Source: Deltaproteobacteria bacterium
GTDB lineage: Bacteria; Myxococcota_A; UBA9160; UBA4427
NCBI GenBank assembly: GCA_011051925.1
Contig: DRKE01000135.1
Location: forward strand, 1 to 5,095
DNA length: 5,095 nt
Direction of reading: 5' to 3'
Below the pieces are notes generated by a model. It searched no databases, was not told the origin of the DNA, and saw only the letters and a list, made by a program, of their open reading frames with translations. Position numbers and translations under genes: made by a program. Shown in pieces: positions 1 through 5,095 of the stretch (its first letter is position 1; each line of letters begins with the position of its first letter).

Positions 1-562
1 ACCAGGCGGGAATCAATGCGACGAGTTCGAACGCGCCGAGGATGGCATAGGTTTCGCGCCAGCCATGATCCTCGAGAAGCGCGGCGGCCCACTGGGGAAA
101 GAGCGCCCCGCCCAAGCCGGTCCCCAGCATCGCCACGCCCTGGGCGATCCCCCGATACCGGACGAACCAGCGCGTCACGACCGCGCCGACGGGGATATAG
201 GTCGAGAGCATGGCCCCGAATGGAGCGGCAGTCATCACCAGATAGAACCCGGCGAGGGTCTCGACGCGGGAAAAGGAGATCGCGATCGCCGCGGAGTAGA
301 CGATTCCGAAGAGAATGGCCCGTCTCGGCCCGAAGCGGTCGATCAGCATTCCGCAGAGGGGGCTGAGGACGGCAGCCGAGAGTCCCCAGATCGTCGCACC
401 GAGGGCAACCTCCTCGAGCCGCCAGCCCGTCTCGGGCATGATCCGGACCATCGCGACGGGAAACACGAAGAACGAGATTCCCGAGGTCATGGAGAGTGTC
501 AGGAAACAACCCGCCACGACCCACCATCCCCGCCTGCCGTCCAATCGAGTCTCCCCCATCAT
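1..562 (-). CDS. MFS transporter, N-terminal part (cut by window edge)
   Basis: Inner-membrane secondary transporter of the major facilitator superfamily. The first 187 residues are present and the reading frame is open to base 1, so the C-terminal half lies outside the window. Hydrophobic segments fall at about residues 13-35, 53-72, 82-98, 104-128, 138-160 and 171-187, matching TM1-TM6 of a 12-TM carrier. The loop between TM2 and TM3 carries the MFS motif A, GMLIDRFGPRR (residues 71-81, with G71, D75, R76, G78, R80 and R81). The TM4-TM5 stretch with TRWFVRYRGIAQG, followed by a Gly-rich TM5 (GTGLGG), recalls the monocarboxylate/oxalate-formate antiporter-like branch; that subfamily placement is inference and the substrate is unknown. 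Two adjacent ATG codons (562-560 and 559-557) are the only possible starts before an uninterrupted stretch without start codons; neither has a clear Shine-Dalgarno sequence. It is divergent from the MATE gene. Confidence 0.88.
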   Translation of the reverse strand, partial: MMGETRLDGRRGWWVVAGCFLTLSMTSGISFFVFPVAMVRIMPETGWRLEEVALGATIWGLSAAVLSPLCGMLIDRFGPRRAILFGIVYSAAIAISFSRVETLAGFYLVMTAAPFGAMLSTYIPVGAVVTRWFVRYRGIAQGVAMLGTGLGGALFPQWAAALLEDHGWRETYAILGAFELVALIPAW

Positions 563-590
563 CGTCGAGCCGAATGGACCGGGGCCCGGG

Positions 591-605
591 GACCGGAAGC
601 CGGTC
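591..605. repeat. Perfect 6-bp inverted repeat, 3-nt loop
   Basis: GACCGG (591-596) and CCGGTC (600-605) are exact reverse complements separated by AAG. The repeat lies 29 bp upstream of the MFS start codon, inside its probable leader or promoter. The same hexamer recurs at 577-582 and 675-680. It could be an operator half-site pair or an RNA hairpin in the MFS 5' leader; the sequence does not decide between them. Confidence 0.5.
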
Positions 606-657
606 GATGAAATCGTGCCCGCTGAAGATACGACATCGAAGCCGGGTTTCGTCGGGA

Positions 658-683
658 GATCCGGTTTCCTGCGAGACCGGATC
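658..683. promoter_or_regulatory. 26-bp inverted repeat, candidate operator
   Basis: GATCCGGT (658-665) and ACCGGATC (676-683) are perfect 8-bp arms. The symmetry continues inward through one G-T mismatch (666/675) and two more pairs (667/674, 668/673), leaving CTGC (669-672) in the centre, so as RNA it would fold into an 11-bp stem with a 4-nt loop. There is no T-tract and it lies well before both genes, so a terminator is unlikely. Size and symmetry suit a dimeric repressor site, and TetR-family regulators are encoded 3 kb away. Which protein binds, if any, is inference. Confidence 0.5.
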
Positions 684-775
684 GGTCGGGACTCCGGCAA
701 GCGAAAAGCGATGTACCCTCCCGATTCCCTTCATTTGCCAAAGACCGAACGATCCGATCCTCCGGGCATCCCGGG

Positions 776-2203
776 ATGCTCGCTCCCACCAGCGGATTCC
801 GATTGAAACCATCCGGTACTCCTCGCGACGAAGTCGACGAAGCATCCCCGGCCACCGGACGGGGACATTCGACACCGCTCGGTGTTACCTCGCGCGGAAT
901 CTGGGCCCTCGCCTGGCCGACGATGGCGGCCATGGCCGCGGCCACGGTCGTCCGATTCACGGATTTCGCGATGGTGGGCTCCCTCGGTCCGTCCGCCCTG
1001 GCCGGCGTGGGCGTCGGCGGCCAGTTCTACTGGCTGCTCGAGTCGATCGGCGCGATCGCACCCGCCGGACTGACCGCGGTGCTCGCTCGCGCGGTCGGAC
1101 GCGGAGACTCGGAGTCGGCGGACAGATCCTTCCGTCAGGCCCAGATCCTGGGCGGGGGACTCGCCCTGTTCGGCTCGGCCCTGTTGTTGCCCCTGACGAC
1201 CCACGCGATCGCCCTCTACGGCGTGGAGCCCGATGTGATCGCGCTCGGCTCGGACTACCTCTGGTGGCGGATCTGGGGAACGCTCCCGCTTTCGATCGCG
1301 ATGGTCTTCGGTGCCGGGCTTCGGGCGGCGGGCGATGTAAAGACCCCTCTTGGCGTCAGCGTCGTCGGGGCGCTCGTGAACGTCTTCCTGAACTGGGTGC
1401 TGATCCATGGGAACCTCGGCGCGCCGACGCTGGGCGTCGTCGGGGCCGCCATCGCTTCGGACATCGCACTGATCACGATGGCCGGCCTCTTCTGGGGGCT
1501 CTGGAAGACGCGCCGGCTCGTCCTGTCTCCGACGGGGGCCCGCTGGAGACCCGACCCCCCCATGCTGCGACGGCTCGGCCGGATCGGAACGCCGGCGGGG
1601 GCCGAGAGCGGCTTCTTCCAGGCGGGCCTGCTCGCCTTCCAGCGGCTGATGAGTCCCTTCGGCACGAACGTGATCGCGGCCTACAACATCGGCACGACGA
1701 TCCTCTCGTTCTCCTTCATTCCCGGCATCGGATTCTCGATGGCGGCCGCCACCCTCGTGGGTCAACAACTGGGCGCCCGCTCGCCCGAGCGCGCCTCGAG
1801 TGCCGGTTGGCGTTCGACGATCGCCGCGATGGCCACGATGAGCGGAGTCGGAGCGCTGCTCGTGGTCGGTGCCCGACCGATCGCCGAAGCCTTCACGGCG
1901 GATCCCGCCGTCGTCGCCCTCACGATCACGATCCTGTGGATCCTCGCGCTCGCGCATCCCTTCATGGCGGTCGAGTTCGCGATCGGCGGAAGCCTTCGCG
2001 GAGCGGGGGATACGCTGTTCCCGATGCTGACCGTCTTCTCCGGCCTCATCGTGGTGCGGATCGGCCTCGCCGTGGCGCTCGTGACCTGGTTCGAGGCCGG
2101 GATCCAGCTCGTCTGGGCGACCCTCGTCGCCGACTATGTGCTGAAGTCGGCCATGCTGATCTCCCGCTTCCGGAGCGACACCTGGCAACGGCGACGAATC
2201 TGA
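776..2203 (+). CDS. MATE family efflux transporter
   Basis: Inner-membrane multidrug and toxic compound extrusion (MATE) transporter. The family exports cationic drugs, dyes or metabolites in exchange for Na+ or H+; the substrate and coupling ion here are unknown. At 475 residues it has the usual family length, with about 12 hydrophobic segments in two related halves. TM1 begins near GIWALAWPTM (residues 41-50) and leads into the family-typical FTDFAMVGSLGPSALAG (61-77, with D63). Each half carries the MATE signature after its third hydrophobic pair: GLRAAGDVKTP at 181-191 and GSLRGAGDTLFP at 405-416, the first followed by VNVFLNWVLI (201-210). The ATG at 776 is the first in-frame start after a stop at 623-625 and has no clear Shine-Dalgarno; it gives a polar N-terminal tail of about 40 residues, longer than needed. 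A TTG at 803 is a possible alternative. The NorM or DinF-type subfamily is not resolved. Confidence 0.93.
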   Translation: MLAPTSGFRLKPSGTPRDEVDEASPATGRGHSTPLGVTSRGIWALAWPTMAAMAAATVVRFTDFAMVGSLGPSALAGVGVGGQFYWLLESIGAIAPAGLTAVLARAVGRGDSESADRSFRQAQILGGGLALFGSALLLPLTTHAIALYGVEPDVIALGSDYLWWRIWGTLPLSIAMVFGAGLRAAGDVKTPLGVSVVGALVNVFLNWVLIHGNLGAPTLGVVGAAIASDIALITMAGLFWGLWKTRRLVLSPTGARWRPDPPMLRRLGRIGTPAGAESGFFQAGLLAFQRLMSPFGTNVIAAYNIGTTILSFSFIPGIGFSMAAATLVGQQLGARSPERASSAGWRSTIAAMATMSGVGALLVVGARPIAEAFTADPAVVALTITILWILALAHPFMAVEFAIGGSLRGAGDTLFPMLTVFSGLIVVRIGLAVALVTWFEAGIQLVWATLVADYVLKSAMLISRFRSDTWQRRRI

Positions 2204-2336
2204 CGGGTCCGTCGCGCCTCGCCGTGGGATCGACGCGAAACGCAATGGTTCCCCACCTGCGATCCAACGAACCGGAAGCCCGACGTCCCCGGATCGCCTC
2301 GCACGAGCGCTCGCAAGCGGGTATTCTGCCAGCAGC
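2204..2336 (+). other. Intergenic gap, MATE to DUF2817 gene
   Basis: These 133 bp have no coding signal of their own and no hairpin plus T-tract that would end MATE transcription. The sequence holds a 10-bp palindrome CGAGCGCTCG (2304-2313) and a -10-like hexamer close to the next start codon. The gap is wide for tight translational coupling, so the peptidase gene may be read both from its own promoter and by run-through from the MATE gene. Confidence 0.45.
2322..2327 (+). promoter_or_regulatory. Possible -10 element (TATTCT) for the DUF2817 gene
   Basis: TATTCT sits in the context GGTATTCTGCC, with 9 nt between it and the ATG at 2337. Transcription starting the usual 6-8 nt downstream would give a leader of only a few bases or none, in line with the absence of a Shine-Dalgarno sequence before this gene. 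No good -35 hexamer is present at 16-18 bp spacing, which is the main weakness. A near-identical block precedes the minus-strand TetR gene. Confidence 0.35.
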
Positions 2337-3458
2337 ATGAGTCCCGACCATCGACGTCATTTTTTCGACCACTACGAAGAAGCGCGCGAGGCCTTCCGCA
2401 AGGCGGCCGGACGAGCGGGTGCCGTCGTCTCGGGACGGGCGATCGCGGCACGCGGGCGCCGAGGTGGCGAACTCACGATCGATACCGCCTATCTCGGCCC
2501 CGGCGAACCGGATCGCGTCCTCGCGGTCAGCTCGGGAATCCACGGCGTCGAAGGCTTCGCGGGCAGCGCCATTCAACACCAGCTGCTGACCGAACAGCTC
2601 TCGGGACTCGACCTCCCGCCGGATACCGGTCTGCTCCTGGTGCACGCGATCAATCCCTACGGCTTTTCCGAGCTCCGCCGGGTGAACGAAAACAACGTCG
2701 ACCTCAACCGCAATTTCCTTCGCCACCCGGAGGATCATCCGGAGAGCCCGGACTACGCCGAACTCTTCCAGGCCATCAATCCCGAGGAGATCGACCCCGC
2801 CTCCGAAGAATCGAGTCGGAAGACGTTGTTCGCGTTCGCGGAGGCCCACGGCTTTCCGCGCCTCCAGGCGGCCCTGACCGCGGGACAGTATCGTTGGCCC
2901 GAGGGCGTCCAGTTCGGCGGAATTCGCGATGAGGACTCGAATCGGCTGCTCCGGGAAATCGCGCGAGAAGAAACCCGCGGTGCCTCGTCCGTCGCCTGGA
3001 TCGATTTCCATACCGGGCTCGGCGAATCCGGAAACTACGTGCTCATCTCGGACCGCCCCCCCGATGATCCCGCCTATCAGCGCGGTCGTCGTTGGTTCGG
3101 CGACGCGGTCGAGAGCACTCTTTCGGGTGATTCGGTCTCGGCGGTCCTGAACGGCACGCTCGAAGGAGGCCTGCTGGACGGACTGCCCGAAGGTGTCGAG
3201 CTCACGACCTTCGGCGCGGAGTTCGGAACGCATGAACCGTTCCGGGTCTTCTGGGCGATGCGTCAGGACAACTGGCTCGAGCATCACGGAGATCCGGACA
3301 CGCCTCTCGGGCGAACCATCAAGCAGGAGATCGTCGAGGTCTTCCGCCCGAACGATCCGGTCTGGATGAACCGGGTCCTCGAAGGCGGCGCCCGCATCCT
3401 GGAGCAGGCCCGAAACGGGCTGACAGGATCGGCCAGGAACCGAGCAACGGACGCCTGA
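2337..3458 (+). CDS. DUF2817 family M14-like zinc metallopeptidase
   Basis: A 373-residue protein of the DUF2817 family, which is related to M14 zinc carboxypeptidases. The sequence shows the expected active-site pieces in order: SGIHGVEG (residues 66-73) with the first two zinc ligands H69 and E72; VDLNRN (121-126) with the likely substrate-binding N124/R125; WIDFHTGLGE (221-230) with the third zinc ligand H225; and GAEFGTHEP (293-301) with E295 as the likely general base. Role assignments follow the M14 fold and are inference. INPYGFSELRRVNENN (105-120) is also family-typical. There is no signal peptide or membrane segment, so it is probably cytosolic, and the length is normal for the family. 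The substrate is unknown; a peptide or amide bond is expected. The ATG at 2337 has no Shine-Dalgarno sequence. It lies on the same strand as the MATE gene and converges on the downstream TetR gene. Confidence 0.9.
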   Translation: MSPDHRRHFFDHYEEAREAFRKAAGRAGAVVSGRAIAARGRRGGELTIDTAYLGPGEPDRVLAVSSGIHGVEGFAGSAIQHQLLTEQLSGLDLPPDTGLLLVHAINPYGFSELRRVNENNVDLNRNFLRHPEDHPESPDYAELFQAINPEEIDPASEESSRKTLFAFAEAHGFPRLQAALTAGQYRWPEGVQFGGIRDEDSNRLLREIAREETRGASSVAWIDFHTGLGESGNYVLISDRPPDDPAYQRGRRWFGDAVESTLSGDSVSAVLNGTLEGGLLDGLPEGVELTTFGAEFGTHEPFRVFWAMRQDNWLEHHGDPDTPLGRTIKQEIVEVFRPNDPVWMNRVLEGGARILEQARNGLTGSARNRATDA

Positions 3459-3626
3459 AGACGGCCGGGATGGCGAGCCGACCGCCCCGGGACCCGGGAC
3501 TGGACGGACGACTCCGCAGGGCTTTGCCAGCCATGATGGCGCCCCGGGGAACGCCCGAGGAAGACGGAACGCCGGACAGGCGAGGCCCTCCGGAGCAGCA
3601 AGACTCCGAGATGCGGTCCGAAGCGA
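3459..3626. other. Convergent intergenic region, no clear terminator
   Basis: These 168 bp separate the stop codons of the peptidase gene (plus) and a TetR gene (minus). The region is very GC-rich and contains short self-complementary blocks such as CCCGGG-A-CCCGGG (3486-3498) and GCCA-TGA-TGGC (3530-3540). None is followed by a T-tract on either strand, so no intrinsic terminator can be called. ORFs reading through it are shadows of the flanking genes. Confidence 0.5.
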
Positions 3627-4277
3627 TCAATCCGCCCGCAGATAGCGCACGAGCAGCTGGACCATCTCTTCGACATAGGCGGGATCGGAGAGGTATTCCG
3701 GGCGTTCGTCGACCGTCGCCCGCATCATCGAATAACCGACGCGGTCGAGCAGGAAGGCGGCCTGTTCGATCCGCCGAGGGCGGATCTCGTCCACGTGTCG
3801 TTCGCACCAGGCCTGGAGGAAGATCTCGACCGCGTGCCGGCCGTCCGCACTGGGGGCGGCGCGTGCATCCGCGAGACGCCTCACATCCGTGTGTTCCTGA
3901 TGTCGAAGGTAGAGGCCCTTGTGCATCTCGAGCAGGCGTCGGTGTTGTTCCGCGATTCGTTCGATGAACAGTCGGAACATTTCTTCGAGTGGGAGATCGA
4001 TCGCTTCGGCTGCCCAGCCGATGCGCTGTCGGATGCTTTGCTCTTCCTCGGCGAGGAAGATCGCTTCGACGATCGCATCCTTGTCGGTGAAATAGTGGTA
4101 GAGCGATCCGATGCTGACACCGGCGACTTCCGCGATGTGGTTCGTCGTCAAGGCCTCCTGACCTTCCCGGTCGAGAATCAGCCGTGCGGCTTCGAGCAGG
4201 CTCTGGACCAGGACCTGCGAGCGCTTCTGTCGGGGCTGCCGCTTGATCGGCGGCCCGGGCGGTGGCGTCTTGCTCAC
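3627..4277 (-). CDS. TetR/AcrR family transcriptional regulator
   Basis: A 216-residue DNA-binding repressor-type protein of normal family length. After a basic, Pro-rich N-terminal tail (residues 1-20), the TetR_N domain occupies about 21-70, with the helix-turn-helix at TTNHIAEVAGVSIGSLYHYFTDKDAIV (44-70); the GVSIGSLYHYF recognition helix is typical. The remaining helical part (about 75-214) is the ligand-binding and dimer domain; its end, with RPEYLSDPAYVEEMVQLLVRYL (192-213), resembles common AcrR-like C-terminal domains. The ligand is unknown. The start is GTG at 4277, giving MSKTPPPG; no ATG, GTG or TTG lies further upstream in frame before the frame closes. The only Shine-Dalgarno-like run (GAGGAGG, 4305 to 4299) is 21 nt away, too far for normal use, so leaderless translation is possible. 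It is divergent from the next TetR gene and could regulate itself, that gene or the nearby transporters. Confidence 0.92.
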   Translation of the reverse strand: MSKTPPPGPPIKRQPRQKRSQVLVQSLLEAARLILDREGQEALTTNHIAEVAGVSIGSLYHYFTDKDAIVEAIFLAEEEQSIRQRIGWAAEAIDLPLEEMFRLFIERIAEQHRRLLEMHKGLYLRHQEHTDVRRLADARAAPSADGRHAVEIFLQAWCERHVDEIRPRRIEQAAFLLDRVGYSMMRATVDERPEYLSDPAYVEEMVQLLVRYLRAD

Positions 4278-4284
4278 ACTCGAC

Positions 4285-4290
4285 AGGATA
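4285..4290 (-). promoter_or_regulatory. Possible -10 element (TATCCT) for the minus-strand TetR gene
   Basis: On the minus strand the context reads GGTATCCTGTC, with 7 nt between the hexamer and the GTG start at 4277. A transcript starting at normal distance would begin at or next to the start codon. This fits the lack of a well-placed Shine-Dalgarno sequence. No good -35 box is seen at standard spacing; GCGACA (plus-strand 4312-4317) is about 21 bp away. Confidence 0.35.
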
Positions 4291-4390
4291 CCGACTTGCC
4301 TCCTCGCCCGCTGTCGCCATGGACGGGTGGGGGTCGCGACGAAGAGGCAGATGTGTCATCCCTTGCCGCGGAAGACGGTCGAGAAAGGGA

Positions 4391-4395
4391 AGAGG
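4391..4395 (+). promoter_or_regulatory. Ribosome binding site deciding the TTG start of the plus-strand TetR gene
   Basis: AGAGG (within GGGAAGAGG, 4387-4395) ends 7 nt before the TTG at 4403, which is ideal spacing. It is the best-placed Shine-Dalgarno in the window and supports TTG 4403 over the upstream in-frame ATG at 4319 and the far-upstream start at 4262, which overlaps the 5' end of the divergent TetR gene. Confidence 0.6.
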
Positions 4396-4402
4396 TCGAC
4401 GA

Positions 4403-5026
4403 TTGAGCGCGCGGGGTGAAGCACGTCGTCAGCAGATACTCGAAGCCGCCGAGAAGGTCTTCGGTCGATCGGGCTATTGGGGCGCGAAGACCGAGGAGGT
4501 CGCCCAGCTCGCGGGTGTGACCCAGCCGGCGCTGTACCGATATTTCGAATCGAAGCGCGAGCTCTTCGTCGCGACCTTGAGTCTCCGGCAGAAGGAGATG
4601 AACGCGGCCGTCCGCGAGGCGATGGCGTCAGGGGGTTCAGCGATCGAACGGCTTCGGCATCTCTCCAGTACGGCGATCGAGATGGCGCATCGCTACCCGC
4701 ACATGGCGAGACTCCGGCTCCAGGCCTCGGCGGTGGCCGCGACGGACGATGAATTGCGCCCGGCGGTGCGCGGGACCATCGATCTCATGCTCAAGGTCCA
4801 CTCGACGCTTCTCCGGGAGGCAGTCGCCAACGGGGAGATCCGACGGGACATCGACCCCGAAAAGGTCGCGGCCATCCTGACAGGCCAGGCCTTCCTGATG
4901 TACCTCGGCCTCTCGCTCGAGCACGAGGGGGCTGCCCCCGAACGCGCACGGGAAGTCCTCGAGCAGCAGATCCTGCTGCTCACGGCCCCTGGGGAAAATA
5001 CTGGCTCTTTGGCGTCGGTCGGGTGA
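4403..5026 (+). CDS. TetR/AcrR family transcriptional regulator (TTG start)
   Basis: A 207-residue TetR-family regulator when started at TTG 4403 (MSARGEARRQQILEAAEKVF). The TetR_N DNA-binding domain covers about residues 5-55, with the helix-turn-helix at TEEVAQLAGVTQPALYRYFESKRELF (30-55). The helical C-terminal domain runs to about 195; its stretch with REAVANGEIRRDIDPEKVAAILTGQAFLMYLGL (138-170) is typical of AcrR-like ligand-binding domains. The ligand and targets are unknown. A start at the ATG 4319 would add 28 Arg/Gly-rich residues with no family support. The DNA-binding half differs clearly in sequence from that of the neighbouring TetR protein, so the two are not a recent duplication. 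The genes are divergent and could cross-regulate through the shared gap. The stop codon at 5024-5026 lies inside an inverted repeat. Confidence 0.9.
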   Translation: MSARGEARRQQILEAAEKVFGRSGYWGAKTEEVAQLAGVTQPALYRYFESKRELFVATLSLRQKEMNAAVREAMASGGSAIERLRHLSSTAIEMAHRYPHMARLRLQASAVAATDDELRPAVRGTIDLMLKVHSTLLREAVANGEIRRDIDPEKVAAILTGQAFLMYLGLSLEHEGAAPERAREVLEQQILLLTAPGENTGSLASVG

Positions 5027-5032
5027 CCCGAC
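5018..5032 (+). repeat. 7-bp inverted repeat over the TetR stop codon
   Basis: GTCGGGT (5018-5024) and ACCCGAC (5026-5032) are exact complements around one central G. As RNA this would give about a 6-bp GC-rich stem with a 3-nt loop. A T-rich run (TTTTCCGTTTT, 5056-5066) begins about 24 nt later, too far for a classic intrinsic terminator. It may aid termination, or be an operator for whatever follows. Confidence 0.35.
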
Positions 5033-5095
5033 AGGACGAGAAATTGAGTCCGGCCGGTTTTCCGTTTTCCTCCGAATGAAAAAACATAGATACAA
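5027..5095. other. AT-richer tail, no gene seen
   Basis: After the TetR stop codon the composition shifts from strongly GC-rich to T-rich, then A-rich (AATGAAAAAACATAGATACAA, about 5075-5095). No coding frame with family resemblance is visible on either strand. The shift suits a promoter or terminator zone before a gene lying beyond the window. Confidence 0.4.

Larger units (their letters stand above)
563..775. promoter_or_regulatory. Divergent intergenic region between MFS and MATE genes
   Basis: This gap of about 213 bp must hold the promoters of both transporters. It contains two inverted repeats (591-605 and 658-683) and four exact GACCGG/CCGGTC hexamers (577-582, 591-596, 600-605, 675-680), plus a near copy at 661-666. 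Possible -10 elements are weak: TATCTT on the minus strand (630 to 625) for the MFS gene, and TACCCT at 714-719, preceded by TG, for the MATE gene. Neither has a convincing -35 box. ORFs that cross the region are out-of-frame shadows. The MATE frame is open back to base 626 but contains no ATG, GTG or TTG before 776. Confidence 0.6.
4278..4402. promoter_or_regulatory. Divergent intergenic region between two TetR genes
   Basis: These 125 bp carry the promoters of both regulators. Visible elements are TATCCT for the minus-strand gene (4290 to 4285), the 8-bp palindrome GTCGCGAC (4333-4340), GGTCGA repeated at 4377-4382 and 4394-4399, and a ribosome binding site for the plus-strand gene. The frame of the plus-strand gene stays open across the whole gap and includes an ATG at 4319. 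The predicted peptide there is Arg/Gly-rich and unlike a TetR N-terminus, so the gap is treated as non-coding. Confidence 0.5.

Noticed and set aside
65..806. Plus-strand ORFs over the left edge (65-610, 315-806)
   Set aside because: They lie opposite the minus-strand MFS gene, whose translation shows TM helices and motif A; the plus-strand products are charged, low-complexity sequence.
2304..2313. Palindrome CGAGCGCTCG as an operator for the DUF2817 gene
   Set aside because: It has no half-site extension beyond 10 bp, and short GC palindromes of this kind are common in such DNA. I noted it in the gap entry but do not call it an operator.
731..2338. 535-residue antisense ORF covering the whole MATE gene
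   Set aside because: The product is rich in Arg, Asp, Glu, Gly and His with no recognisable domain, the pattern expected opposite a GC-rich coding frame with G/C third positions. The plus-strand MATE protein fits its family throughout.
496..2340. 614-residue plus-strand ORF overlapping the MATE gene in another frame
   Set aside because: Arg/Pro/Gly-rich low-complexity translation typical of a +1 shadow frame; it has no hydrophobic segments or motifs and spans two intergenic regions.
2046..3287. 413-residue antisense ORF opposite the DUF2817 gene
   Set aside because: The sense frame contains a complete ordered set of metallopeptidase motifs; the antisense translation has no family resemblance.
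3486..3540. GC-rich hairpins as a bidirectional terminator
   Set aside because: The stems are short (4-5 bp) and no T-tract follows on either strand, so an intrinsic terminator is not supported.
3319..4359. 346-residue minus-strand ORF overlapping the first TetR gene
   Set aside because: It is out of frame with a clear TetR protein, and its translation is Arg/Pro/Ser-rich shadow sequence.
4637..5095. 152-residue minus-strand ORF entering from the right edge
   Set aside because: It is antisense to the second TetR gene, with no family features; only its first residues lie in the non-coding tail.

Overview
This is a 5.1 kb piece of a GC-rich bacterial chromosome (about two thirds G+C by eye). 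The third codon position is strongly biased to G/C, so long antisense and out-of-frame ORFs shadow every gene. The style and the protein relatives it recalls (a MATE pump starting with a GIWALAWPTM-type helix, a DUF2817 peptidase, several TetR regulators) suggest a proteobacterial or myxobacterial/deltaproteobacterial-type heterotroph. I cannot place it more closely. No rRNA, tRNA, CRISPR array, insertion sequence, integrase or phage gene is visible.

Layout: (1) bases 1-562, minus strand: the N-terminal 187 residues of a major facilitator superfamily (MFS) transporter that runs off the left edge. (2) 563-775: a divergent intergenic region of about 213 bp with two good inverted repeats and a cluster of GACCGG/CCGGTC half-sites. 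(3) 776-2203, plus: a complete MATE-family efflux transporter. (4) 2337-3458, plus: a DUF2817 (M14-like) zinc metallopeptidase with an apparently complete active site. (5) 3627-4277, minus: a TetR/AcrR regulator, convergent with the peptidase gene. (6) 4403-5026, plus: a second, unrelated-looking TetR/AcrR regulator, divergent from the first across a 125-bp gap and probably starting at TTG. (7) 5027-5095: a short, AT-richer tail with no gene.

The content is two transporters of drug or metabolite type, two TetR-type repressors and one cytosolic peptidase. The natural reading is a small efflux/response neighbourhood, but only gene order supports that. Neither TetR gene is directly adjacent to a transporter, and the strongest operator-like DNA lies between the two transporters. 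I see no clear signature of a new multi-gene system. The points worth a second look are the operator-like repeats at 577-687, the shared GGTATyCTGyC motif just upstream of two start codons (possible leaderless transcripts), and the divergent TetR pair.
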